The translations under genes were made by a program, and so were the position numbers. Positions 17,162 to 25,325 of a stretch of DNA of 64,000 nt are shown here, in pieces; within the stretch, counting starts at the first letter, position 1, and each line of letters opens with the position of its first letter. The stretch is taken from NCBI RefSeq assembly GCF_022919215.1, contig NZ_CP095046.1, positions 3,276,501 to 3,340,500 on the forward strand, read 5' to 3'. The DNA is from Hymenobacter cellulosilyticus (GTDB taxonomy: Bacteria > Bacteroidota > Bacteroidia > Cytophagales > Hymenobacteraceae). Below the pieces are notes generated by a model. It ran no database searches and had not been told where the DNA came from. It was given only the letters and a program-made list of their open reading frames with translations.

Positions 17162-17198
17162 AAAAGCCCTTTCCCGTGCGAAACGGGAAAGGGCTTTC
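17162..17198. terminator. Bidirectional terminator between luxE-like and regulator genes
   Basis: A perfect 14-bp stem AAAGCCCTTTCCCG / CGGGAAAGGGCTTT, loop of seven bases. Confidence 0.8.
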
Positions 17199-17233
17199 TG
17201 GTTAAAGGACGTTGGTCACTTCGCAGAGGACGG

Positions 17234-17259
17234 ATTGCCACGGCCTTCGGCCTCGCAAT
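17234..17259. repeat. Small palindrome next to the regulator stop
   Basis: ATTGC-GGCC ... GGCC-GCAAT inverted repeat followed by ATGACA, resembling a common bacterial REP-like unit. Confidence 0.4.
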
Positions 17260-17269
17260 GACAAACTTC

Positions 17270-18427
17270 TTACTTCCCGGCAAAGGCCCGGGCGTCGGCT
17301 TCGGTGATGGTGTCGTCGCTCATGATGATGAGGCGCTCCACCACGTTGCGCAGCTCGCGGATGTTGCCGCGCCAGTCGAGGCCCTTGAGGTAGTCGAGGG
17401 CGGCCTGATCGATTTTCTTGGGCTTGTCGCCGTAGTCGCGGGCAATGTCTTGCAGGAAGCGCTGCACCAGGTCGGTAATATCGTCGCGCCGGTCGTTGAG
17501 GGCCGGCACCTTGATCAGAATAACCGAGAGGCGGTGGTAAAGGTCTTCCCGGAAGTTGCGGTCGGCAATTTCCTGCTGCAGGTCCTTGTTGGTAGCCGCA
17601 ATAACGCGCACGTTCACCGAAATTTCCTTTTCGCCGCCCACGCGGGTAATCTTGTTTTCCTGCAGGGCGCGCAGCACCTTGGCCTGGGCCGAGAGGCTCA
17701 TGTCGCCGATTTCGTCCAGGAAAAGCGTGCCCCCGTCGGCCTGCTCAAACTTGCCGATGCGCTGCTTCACAGCCGACGTGAACGAGCCTTTCTCGTGGCC
17801 AAATAGTTCGGACTCAATCAGCTCGGAGGGAATGGCGGCGCAGTTGACCTCAATCAGGGGACCGTTGGCGCGGTTGCTGAGCTCGTGCAGATTGCGGGCT
17901 ACCATTTCCTTACCCGCCCCGTTGGGCCCCGTAATCAGCACGCGGGCGTCGGTGGGGGCTACTTTGGCAATCTGCTTGCGCACGGCTTCGAGCTCGGCCG
18001 AGGAGCCAATCATCTCGGAGCTCTTGGCAATCTTCTTCTTGAGCGTCTTAGTTTCGGTGACCAGCTTGGTGCGGTCCAGGGCGTTGCGCACGGTCACGAG
18101 CAGGCGGTTCAGATCCGGTGGCTTCTGGATGAAGTCGAACGCGCCCTTTTTGGTGGCATCTACGGCCGTATCGATGTTGCCGTGGGCCGAGACCATGATA
18201 AAAGCGGCATCCGGAGAGGCAATCTGGGCCCGCTCCAGCACCTCGATGCCGTCCATCTTGGGCATCTTGATGTCGCAGAGCACCACGTCGTACTTGTTTT
18301 TAATCAGCATATCGAGGCCGGAAGGGCCGTCCTCGGCCTGGTCGACGGTGTAGCTCTCGTACTCCAGAATCTCCTTGAGAGTATTCCGGATGGCTTTTTC
18401 GTCGTCAATAATCAGGATTCTGGGCAT
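17270..18427 (-). CDS. NtrC-like response regulator lacking a DNA-binding domain
   Basis: A 385-residue protein. Residues 1-120 are a receiver domain (ILIIDDE, phosphoacceptor Asp52 in VVLCDIKMPKMDG, Lys in FIQKPPD). Residues about 145-375 are an AAA+ sigma-54 activator domain with Walker A GPNGAGKE, Walker B GGTLFLDEIGDMS, and RNIRELRNVVERLII. Two oddities: the loop that contacts sigma-54 reads GSFTSA rather than GAFTGA, and the protein stops right after the AAA+ domain, with no Fis-type helix-turn-helix. It therefore may act from solution or have a different target. The start at 18427 begins with the conserved MPRILIIDDE. A histidine kinase partner is not adjacent. Confidence 0.88.
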   Translation of the reverse strand: MPRILIIDDEKAIRNTLKEILEYESYTVDQAEDGPSGLDMLIKNKYDVVLCDIKMPKMDGIEVLERAQIASPDAAFIMVSAHGNIDTAVDATKKGAFDFIQKPPDLNRLLVTVRNALDRTKLVTETKTLKKKIAKSSEMIGSSAELEAVRKQIAKVAPTDARVLITGPNGAGKEMVARNLHELSNRANGPLIEVNCAAIPSELIESELFGHEKGSFTSAVKQRIGKFEQADGGTLFLDEIGDMSLSAQAKVLRALQENKITRVGGEKEISVNVRVIAATNKDLQQEIADRNFREDLYHRLSVILIKVPALNDRRDDITDLVQRFLQDIARDYGDKPKKIDQAALDYLKGLDWRGNIRELRNVVERLIIMSDDTITEADARAFAGK

Positions 18428-18451
18428 ACGGTTGGGGGAGGTGTAGGGGAG

Positions 18452-18459
18452 CGAATGTA
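18452..18459 (-). promoter_or_regulatory. Probable -7 element for the NtrC-like gene
   Basis: Minus-strand TACATTCG, a one-base variant of TAnnTTTG, 24 bp before the start. Confidence 0.4.
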
Positions 18460-18559
18460 ACGAAAAGAGTGAGCCGTGCAGTGCATGCCTACGCGAAAAA
18501 CGGTGTGAGTAGCCCATAAGGCATCCAAAGCCCTTGTGTGCCGCAAGTGCAGGCAGGCC

Positions 18560-18740
18560 TCGGCGTTAGAAAGTGCAGTTGCCGCAAATCAGTTGGAACA
18601 ACTTTCCCTGGAAAGTGCCCTGCCACAAATGCGTTTGCCCTACTTCGCCGGGAAGTTGCTCGTACGCAAATAGGTAGGAGCAACTTCCCGGCGGGAGTGT
18701 ATCACCACGCTTGGGGAGGGCCAACTTCCACCAGTTGGCG
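18560..18740. repeat. Tandem degenerate hairpins in the gap between regulator and rnpB
   Basis: This roughly 370-bp gap (18428-18795) has no credible gene. It holds a perfect 15-bp stem (GCCGGGAAGTTGCTC at 18647-18661 with 18678-18692), a related degenerate copy just upstream (about 18565-18620, with AGTTGC, CGCAAAT and CAACTTTCC), and a 6-bp hairpin GCCAAC/GTTGGC at 18720-18739. The two larger units share AGTTGC-CGCAAAT-CAACTT in the same order. Confidence 0.6.
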
Positions 18741-18795
18741 AGCTTATTACAAGACGGTGAAAGGACTTCCGCACGAGCCGCGGCTTCACCCACGC

Positions 18796-18832
18796 AAAAC
18801 GGCCGCCGCACCCGAAGCTGCGGCGGCCGTTT
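18796..18832 (-). terminator. Terminator of the RNase P RNA gene
   Basis: On the minus strand AAACGGCCGCCGCA and TGCGGCGGCCGTTTT form a 14-bp perfect stem ending in four T, 5 bp beyond the inferred RNA 3' end. Confidence 0.85.
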
Positions 18833-18837
18833 GTAGA

Positions 18838-19330
18838 GCCGGTGATGAGTCTGTAAGCCGGGTTTTGTCCGCCCCTGCAAGCAGAAGCGGCCCCACCATT
18901 TATCTAGGCCAGTCCTCGCGGAAAGGCTCCATCAACCTACCCGCTGGCGCCGGACGAGCCGCCCGGTGCAGGCCCCGAAAGGCTTGCGTACCAGCTTATT
19001 TGGTCTTTCAACCCCTGAGGTTTACCCAGCCGGCATGGTTGCCCAGCCGCTGGTGCGCTCTTACCGCACCTTTTCACCCTTACCAAAGGTGAGATGGTGA
19101 AATTGTGAAATGGTGAGTTTGAGGTTCTGCTTGCGCAGTTTGAACAATAACTCACTAGTTCACCAACTCACCACTTCACCGCTTGGCGGTAATTTTCTGT
19201 GGCACTGGCTGTCCTGGTTCACTTTACGCTTGCCAGTCCTTCCCGTTAGGAAGCAGGGTGCTCTGCGTTGCCCGGACTTTCCTCGTCGCCGGAGTTGCCT
19301 CCCTTGCCGCGGTGGGGCGACCCATCACTG
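18838..19330 (-). ncRNA. rnpB: RNase P RNA (type A) with a greatly enlarged P12
   Basis: This is the catalytic RNA that matures tRNA 5' ends. Read on the minus strand it has the universal 5' core GAGGAAAGTCCGGGCAACGC, then GCCACAGAAAATTACCGCC, GGTAAGGGTGAAAAGGTGCG, GTAAGAGCGCACC, GGCCTAGATAAATGG and the 3' core ACCCGGCTTACAGAC. The ends pair as P1 (GTGATGGG with CTCATCAC). Ends are estimated: 5' from the promoter at 19335, 3' from P1 and the terminator. At about 493 nt it is longer than the usual 350-400, because about 93 nt of palindrome (19088-19180) replaces the P12 hairpin. Core elements on both sides are intact, so the RNA should work. Confidence 0.93.
19088..19180. repeat. Palindromic insert inside the P12 region of rnpB
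   Basis: Arms 19088-19119 and 19149-19180 (32 nt each) are imperfect inverted repeats made of GGTGA/GTGAAAT/GTGAGTT units, with a loop that contains its own small hairpin (CTGCTTGCGCAG). One arm matches 28 of 32 bases of the intergenic palindrome arm at 6659-6690. Confidence 0.75.
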
Positions 19331-19334
19331 CGGG

Positions 19335-19342
19335 CAAAGGTA
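19335..19342 (-). promoter_or_regulatory. rnpB: TAnnTTTG -7 element for rnpB
   Basis: Minus-strand TACCTTTG, an exact consensus match placed 5-6 bp before the inferred RNA start; a weak TTAGG-like -33 element lies 19 bp further upstream. Confidence 0.7.
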
Positions 19343-19846
19343 GGGCTTCCCGGGCTGGCAGCCTAACGCCGGAGTCGAGAAGTGCCGCGGCCCGGACCCG
19401 AATTGGCGCTATCAGGCCTTTCGGGCGCTGGGTAGCGCTGCCTGGGTCGTACTTCCCGCGCTTCTGTGAGCAGTAATGCAGCCGATAAAGAGTGAGATAA
19501 TCAGTAGGACTAAACGATGGTGTCATAGTATCCAGAGGGAGGCTTTAAGGTATTGAAATATATAACTAAACCTATTGACATAATTATATACAAACTCATT
19601 GTGCCTTGCCTTTATAACAGATATACAGTGGTTTTGCTGATAGATGTATCTACTTATGTGGTGGATTGTTGATAAGTTTTCAATGGATAAGGGAATCCTT
19701 TGTGACAAAAGCAGGTTCGGCCCGTACAACCTGCCAATCGGTAGCAGTCGGCGGGAATATAACTTCCTTGGGTTCTGGATTTTGAATTCGACTTTCGGCT
19801 GCTGCGGCTTTACTTTCTTTTCTTTCCCACCTTTACCCCCAGTAGA
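19343..19846. other. Non-coding gap upstream of the subtilase gene
   Basis: About 500 bp. The first 150 bp are GC-rich and hold the rnpB upstream region; 19500-19720 is clearly AT-rich compared with the rest of the window. I see no convincing gene; a 113-codon minus-strand frame here has composition unlike a protein. The AT-rich part may be the regulatory region of the subtilase gene. Confidence 0.5.
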
Positions 19847-21073
19847 ATGCAGAAGAAACGACACAATGCCCGCTTTGCTTGGTTATTGAGTGCTTCGGCA
19901 ATTGCGGCCAGCACGATGTTTACCGCTTGCTCGGAAGAGAATGTGCAGCCAAACGACCCGGGGGTAACCCAGAGTAGCAACGACGCCAAATCGGACGAAG
20001 GCGCCATTCCCGGCCAGTATATCGTGGTTCTGAAGGAAGGCGTGGTGGAAACCGGTGCCGGCGAGTCGTACTCGGAAAAAGTAAAGAAAGTAAAAGAAGT
20101 AGGGCAGGGCATTCTTAAGTCGCGTGGAGCCCGCGCCGAGGCCCTGGGCCATGCCTACGGCCACGCCCTGAAAGGCTTTTCGGCCGCCCTGTCGGCCGCC
20201 GAAGCCAATGAGCTGCGGGCCGATGCCCGGGTAGCTTATGTAGAGCAGGACCGGATTATTTCCCTAGGTAAGCCCACTGCCGGCGGCGGAACCACCCCGG
20301 CGGCCCAAACCACGCCCTACGGCATTACCCGCGTGGGCTCGGCCGACGGCACCGGCCGCACGGCCTGGATTATCGACTCGGGAATCGACCTGACGCACCC
20401 TGACCTGAACGTGGACGCTGGCCGCAGCCGGTCGTTCCTGACCAGCGGCGCCAATTATGCGTCGCCTAACGACGGCAACGGCCACGGCACCCACGTAGCG
20501 GGCACTATTGCGGCCAAGAACAACACCATCGGGGTCGTAGGCGTGGCCGCCAACGCGACGGTAGTAGCGGTGCGCGTGCTGGACTCCCGCGGCAGCGGCT
20601 CCAATTCCGGTGTTATTGCCGGCGTCGACTACGTAGGTGCCAACGGCAAAGCCGGCGACGTGGCCAATATGAGCCTGGGCGGTGGTGTGTCGCAGGCCCT
20701 GGATGACGCCGTGCTGCGGGCCTCGGCCGGCGGCGTGCTCTTCGCCCTGGCCGCCGGCAACTCGTCAGCTGACGCTAATACGTCCTCGCCGGCCCGGGTG
20801 AATGGGGCCAACATCTACACTATTTCGGCCATGAACAGTACCGATACCTGGGCTTCGTTCTCCAACTTCGGCAACCCGCCCATCGACTTCTGCATGCCCG
20901 GGGTAAACATCCAGTCGACCTGGCTGAGCGGGAGCTACAACACCATCAGCGGCACCTCCATGGCGGCTCCTCACATGGCTGGTGTGCTGCTACTGAAGGG
21001 TAAAGCCTTTACGACCAGCGGCACCGTGAAAAACGACCCCGACGGCTCGGCTGACCCTATTGCTCACCTGTAG
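19847..21073 (+). CDS. S8 subtilisin/proteinase K-like protease, predicted lipoprotein
   Basis: A 408-residue secreted serine protease. N-terminus: lipoprotein-type signal ending STMFTAC; residues about 50-135 are an I9 inhibitor propeptide ([10 protein letters not shown] ... [14 protein letters not shown]); the rest is a proteinase K-type catalytic domain with the triad Asp ([14 protein letters not shown]), His ([11 protein letters not shown]) and Ser ([12 protein letters not shown]). The oxyanion Asn is in [11 protein letters not shown]. It ends soon after the catalytic Ser helix and has no T9SS tail, so anchoring through the lipid is likely. It is a single-gene unit ended by a strong terminator. 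Confidence 0.9.
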   Translation: MQKKRHNARFAWLLSASAIAASTMFTACSEENVQPNDPGVTQSSNDAKSDEGAIPGQYIVVLKEGVVETGAGESYSEKVKKVKEVGQGILKSRGARAEALGHAYGHALKGFSAALSAAEANELRADARVAYVEQDRIISLGKPTAGGGTTPAAQTTPYGITRVGSADGTGRTAWIIDSGIDLTHPDLNVDAGRSRSFLTSGANYASPNDGNGHGTHVAGTIAAKNNTIGVVGVAANATVVAVRVLDSRGSGSNSGVIAGVDYVGANGKAGDVANMSLGGGVSQALDDAVLRASAGGVLFALAAGNSSADANTSSPARVNGANIYTISAMNSTDTWASFSNFGNPPIDFCMPGVNIQSTWLSGSYNTISGTSMAAPHMAGVLLLKGKAFTTSGTVKNDPDGSADPIAHL

Positions 21074-21093
21074 GCGGTACGCTACAAAGATTT

Positions 21094-21130
21094 AAAAAAG
21101 GCCCGCCGGTTATCCGGCGGGCCTTTTTTT
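21094..21130 (+). terminator. Terminator after the subtilase gene
   Basis: GGCCCGCCGG / CCGGCGGGCC stem extended by A6/T7, ttat loop. The A/T-rich flanks let it also serve the convergent gene ending at 21145. Confidence 0.9.
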
Positions 21131-21144
21131 GGTTGCTATATAAC

Positions 21145-21945
21145 TCAATGCTGCACCAACAAACGGGTGGTCTGGGGCGTGGTACCCGTGATGCGCACGG
21201 CATAGGTACCAGCCGGCAAGTCTTGCACGGGAAGAGCTGTGCTGGCCGTTAGCGTCTCAATTGTTTGCACAAGCTGGCCGGCTGCATTGTAGAGCCGCAC
21301 GGTGCGGGGCACTGCCGAGGCGAAGCGCAACGTGGTAGTGGTGGAGGCAGGGTTGGGGTAGAGGTGCGGGCGGTCCGGGTCGGGGGTGGCCGCGGCTACT
21401 CGGGCAGCCGGGGCGGCGGACTGGGCGGGAGCCAGGCGGTAGCTGGGGAGGCTGTCTAGCTGGGCAAGGTAGAAGGAACGCAGCCGCCGGGCATCGAAGC
21501 GCAGGCAGATACTGTCGTTGCTGAGGCTGCGGTAGCGCACCAGCTCCCGGAAGTTACCGCGCTGCACCAGCGTGGAGAGGTCCAGCATTTGCTCGTAGCC
21601 GGTAGCCAAGCCCTGAACCTGCCCGCCCCGGATGCGCAAGGCGTGTACCCAGCAGCCCGATTCCCAGTCTTCGACGGCGTAGTATAGGCCTCGCCGGAAA
21701 AAAATACGGGCTTCGAGTATCATCGCGCTGTCCTGGGCCCTGGTAACCAGGGTAGTGCCGCTGGCCGCGTCGAAATGCAGCCGTAGCTGCAGGGTGTCGG
21801 TGGGGCCCAGCAGCGTGACTGCGGGGCCTAGCTGCCGGGCCAGATTTACCGGTCGGGTTACGGCAAACGAGTCGAAGCTTACGGCCGGGTTGTCGCAGCT
21901 AGTGAGCAGCAGGCCAAGGGCAAGGTAGCAGAGCAGGCAACGCAT
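21145..21945 (-). CDS. Lipoprotein with type IX secretion C-terminal sorting domain
   Basis: A 266-residue protein with a lipoprotein signal (MRCLLCYLALGLLLTSC) and a T9SS type A sorting tail starting HLYPNPASTTTTLRF and ending TTRLLVQH. The central 150 residues carry no domain I recognise. A T9SS tail together with a lipoprotein Cys is unusual, since T9SS cargo normally carry a cleavable signal peptide; the Cys may instead be part of an ordinary signal. The start at 21945 begins the signal; an upstream in-frame ATG would add 14 non-hydrophobic residues. Confidence 0.75.
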   Translation of the reverse strand: MRCLLCYLALGLLLTSCDNPAVSFDSFAVTRPVNLARQLGPAVTLLGPTDTLQLRLHFDAASGTTLVTRAQDSAMILEARIFFRRGLYYAVEDWESGCWVHALRIRGGQVQGLATGYEQMLDLSTLVQRGNFRELVRYRSLSNDSICLRFDARRLRSFYLAQLDSLPSYRLAPAQSAAPAARVAAATPDPDRPHLYPNPASTTTTLRFASAVPRTVRLYNAAGQLVQTIETLTASTALPVQDLPAGTYAVRITGTTPQTTRLLVQH

Positions 21946-22021
21946 AGCGGCTGGGAAGTTGGGAGTGCACTGGTTTATGCGGGGCAAGGATGGAATGTAA
22001 CCCAGCTAGAGCCGCTGCCAG

Positions 22022-22723
22022 CTAGCGGGGCAACTTTCGGTCCGGTAGCCTGACAACCGGGTTTGGTAATGCTTTTACTAGCGAGTCATTTGCCGCAGTT
22101 ACCAGCTTTATCAGCTCAAATACCGGCTGATAAAGCTCCAGAACACGGTTGATGAGAGCATACTGCGCGTCATACCGGATATCCGTATCGAGCCGCAGGG
22201 AGCCAACCACCGGGTTATCGATATGGGCGCGGTAGTGCTGGTCTAGCGCGTGGCAGAGTTTGGAAAGAGCCCCTGACTCCCGGACCTGGGTGTAAATAGA
22301 GCTAATAAGCCGTTTTATTTCCTCGAAATCGGGGAGGTGAGAGTAGACGGCTACGGTGTCCTGGGCTTTATCCAGTAATTGAACCATCCGGAAGGGAATC
22401 AGCCAGGCGTTGCGGACGACGCCCATGCAGTAGCCCGTAATATTTTGCTTGTCACTCCAGGTTTTGTTTTCCTGGGTCGAGAGCTCAAATAGCCGGGCTG
22501 CTAAGCCAATAACATGGTTTCCGTAGTGGACTATCGCTCGTAAGGAGCTTACACAGATTATGGCCTCAAGTAAGGGACTGTCTTCGTCGGCAGTCTGGTT
22601 CAGCAGCTCTTTCTTTTGCTGGGAAAGCCGTTTGTACCAGTCTCCTAATTCCTGCCAAGCCTGGTTTAGTCTGGCCGACTCCCCGGCATCAGACCGCATC
22701 GTATAGTCTACTTCGCCTCCCAC
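22022..22723 (-). CDS. Hypothetical alpha-helical protein
   Basis: A 233-residue protein that looks entirely helical, with no signal peptide or membrane segment. Recognisable pieces are only generic: a KRLSQQKKELLNQ helix near the start and a C-terminal LYQPVFELIKLVTAANDSL helix. No domain is recognised. Start could be 22723 or the second Met at 22699. Its neighbour at 22886 is another orphan on the same strand, 160 bp upstream. Codon use looks less GC-biased than in neighbouring genes, by eye, which would fit an accessory gene. Confidence 0.6.
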   Translation of the reverse strand: MGGEVDYTMRSDAGESARLNQAWQELGDWYKRLSQQKKELLNQTADEDSPLLEAIICVSSLRAIVHYGNHVIGLAARLFELSTQENKTWSDKQNITGYCMGVVRNAWLIPFRMVQLLDKAQDTVAVYSHLPDFEEIKRLISSIYTQVRESGALSKLCHALDQHYRAHIDNPVVGSLRLDTDIRYDAQYALINRVLELYQPVFELIKLVTAANDSLVKALPNPVVRLPDRKLPR

Positions 22724-22885
22724 GCGTTGTAATCACGAGTTATTGTCAGAGAAATTTACTTGGGAAGACCCACACGTTGTGAGTCTGGCCACGTTAGAGC
22801 GGCCTTGTAATGCAGGCAGGTGGAGGGCTTTCTGCCGCTAAGTCACAGGTGGAACCTGGCAGATGCTCTACACTAGAGCTAGAAG

Positions 22886-23257
22886 CTACTCATTGCAGAT
22901 AAAGACATGAGTAATAGCTTGGCCATTTGGCTTGGTGATAACAAACGATGGAGAGGAAGCACGTTTGCTTACCCTAGCACCGATTGGGACGCTATTCCAA
23001 AATTCTTCTTCAGTACCCCGTTTTTCAACCAAGTAGGTAAGAGAGTCACCTTGAGCAATTAGGTCAATGTAAAAGCTGCTGTGGCTTAGTGCAGGCTTAC
23101 GCTTGGCTACTACTATTCCATCAAAATTAAGCCGCAACTGATCCGCTAAGATGGATTTGCAAGAGGGGGTATGGAATGCTGAATAGAGTATGTAGGTCGC
23201 AAACACTGCAAAACCCAGAGCCCAGATTCGTTTCATCCAGATGAAGAACAGCTCCAT
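22886..23257 (-). CDS. Hypothetical small membrane-anchored protein
   Basis: A 123-residue protein with one N-terminal membrane segment (IWALGFAVFATYILYSAF) and a soluble, probably beta-rich remainder containing SHSSFYIDLIAQGDSLTYLV and a final ITKPNGQAITHVFICNE. The layout resembles small Bacteroidota proteins of unknown function. The start may be 23257 or Met8 at 23236. It ends 162 bp before the helical hypothetical gene and begins 24 bp after the M1 peptidase stop, on the same strand. Confidence 0.6.
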   Translation of the reverse strand: MELFFIWMKRIWALGFAVFATYILYSAFHTPSCKSILADQLRLNFDGIVVAKRKPALSHSSFYIDLIAQGDSLTYLVEKRGTEEEFWNSVPIGARVSKRASSPSFVITKPNGQAITHVFICNE

Positions 23258-23281
23258 TCGCCTAGAAAATAAGGCTTTTGA

Positions 23282-25146
23282 TTACTTCGCCTCCCACACG
23301 TTGTTCGCCTTGCTGTTATCCGGGGTGTAGGTGCTGCCCAGCACCACTTTCTTCACGGCCTTTTTACCGTCCAGGGGCACGGTCACGGTTTTGCTGCCGT
23401 CCTGCCACACGGCAATGGTGCGGTGCAGCTTCTGGGTCGTGTTGTCGGCGAAGGTCACGGTCAGGTCCACGGGCATGGGCTTGCTGCCTTTGGCCTCCAC
23501 CACGATGCTTTCCTTGCTCACGCTTTGCAGGGCCTGGTCGGGGTAGCCACCATCAAAAAACCAGCGCTGCCAGAACCAGTTCAGGTTTTGACCCGCACCC
23601 TCGTTCATGGAGTTGAAGAAGTCGTAGGGCATCGGGTGCTTGCCGTTCCAGTTGCGGATGTAGGTGTGCAGGGCCTTGGTAAAGAGCTCCTCGCCCAACA
23701 GGTCGCGCACGTAGTAGTAGCCCAGGGCCGGCTTGGGGTAGGAGTTCAGGAAGAAGGGCGTGCCGTTTTGCTGGGTGCTGAGCGTGATGATGGGCAGGTC
23801 GTTTTCCGAGTCGGCGGCGCGGGCGTAGGGCTCCACGCCGTACTCATCCACCAGCTTGGGGTCGATGATGTTGCTGATAATCCACTCGCCGATGGTGGCC
23901 CAGCCCTCGTCCATCCAGCCGTACTTGGTTTCGTTGGTGCCCATGTAGAAGGGGAACATGGTGTGGAATATCTCGTGGTCGGTGAGGGTAATGGCATCCT
24001 CGCGGGTTTCCACCGGGTTGTCGTTCACCATCATGGGGTACTCCATCTGGTCGAGGCCGTCGAAGATGGTTTCGTGGGCGTAGGGGAAGGGCCACTTGGG
24101 GAAGGTGTAGCTCATGGCCTCCACCGTGCGGCGGGCAAACCCGATGACTTCGTGGTAGTCCTTGTGCTTGGTGTTATACACGGCATCCACGCGGGTGCGG
24201 CGCTTGGTGGCCGGGTCCACCACCAGGCTGGTCGATTGCCACACGTAGTGGTCGGCGGTGGCAAACACGAAGTCCGTCACGTTGCGGGCCTCAAACCGCC
24301 AGGTGTTCTGGGCGTTGGCGGCGGTGATATCCTGGCGCTTCAGGTCGGTGTCGTCGATGATGTGGACCACAGCGTCGTTTTTTTCGGCATCGGCTAGGCG
24401 GCGGGCGTACTTTTTGGTAAGCACCTGGTCGGCGTTTTTCAGGTCGCCGGTGGCCCACACCACGAAGTTGCGGGGCACGGTAATGGCGGCTTTGAAGTTG
24501 CAGAAGTCGTTGTAGAACTCCTGGCTGCCGTTGTAAGCAAAGCGGTTCCAGCCGTCGATGTCATCATACACCGTGATGCGGGGAAAGAAATAGGCCACAA
24601 AGTCGGCGCCGGGCTCAATTTCGCCGGTGCGCATGTGGGAGCCTTTATTGAGCGTGTAGGAATAGGTAATAGCCACCTTCGCTGTTTGACCCTTGCCCAG
24701 GGCTTTGATAGGCACGGGCATGTTGGTGGCATCGATGCGCAGCTTTTTCACGTCGAATACTTGCCCGTTGATGCTCAGAGCCGAAATTTTCACTCCGTCG
24801 TGAATGTCCTCGGGCTTAAAGGTGCTGGAGCGGGGGCACCCTTCTGGTAGAGGTTGGGGTAGAGCTTAAACCAGAGGTGCTGCAGCGAATCGGGGCTGTT
24901 GTTGACGTAGCTGATAGTGACCGTGCCGGCCACCAGGCGGGTTTTGGGGTCGAAGCTGACGTTGATATCGTAGTCGGCCGTGTTCTGCCAGTACTTGGGG
25001 CCGGGCTGCCCGTTCTGGGCCCGGGTGCCCTGGGCGTAGGTTTTCTGCAGACTCAGGGGCACGGGCAGGGTGGTTTGGGCCGCGGCCAGGGTGGTGGAGA
25101 GCAACAGGGCGGCCGCAGCCAGGAGGCGGGGAAAAGTCAGGGGCAT
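23282..25146 (-). CDS. M1 family metallopeptidase (frame broken by one missing base)
   Basis: A secreted gluzincin aminopeptidase; 621 residues after repair. Signal peptide MPLTFPRLLAAAALLLSTTLAAAQ; an N-terminal beta domain (GTVTISYVNNSPDSLQHLWFKLYPN); zinc motif DHEIFHTMFPFYMG ... KYGWMDEG, which is HExxH-18-E. The usual GxMEN exopeptidase motif appears as LDQMEYPMM, as in many Bacteroidota members. The frame is lost at the G run 24832-24836; one extra G gives a continuous KGAPRSSTFKPEDIHDGV. I take this as a sequence error. It likely degrades peptides in the periplasm. Confidence 0.85.
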
Positions 25147-25325
25147 ACAGAAGCAATAGGTTACCGCAAAGTAACGAGGTTCGGGCGGGGGCTGCGTGAA
25201 GGGAAGATGAGGCCGTGCTTTTCCGCCTCGTTGCGGGCAGCTGAACGGTGGTACGCGGGGGTAAAGCCTTACTGGTGGCTGGGAGGACAGCGGCTTGCAG
25301 AAAGCTGACGACTAGAAGCCAGGTA

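Noticed and set aside
18538..19092. 184-codon plus-strand frame across the hairpin array and the rnpB 3' half
   Set aside because: It overlaps the conserved RNase P RNA and has no protein-like features.
19523..19864. 113-codon minus-strand frame in the AT-rich region before the subtilase
   Set aside because: Basic low-complexity start, no domain, no promoter; most likely chance.
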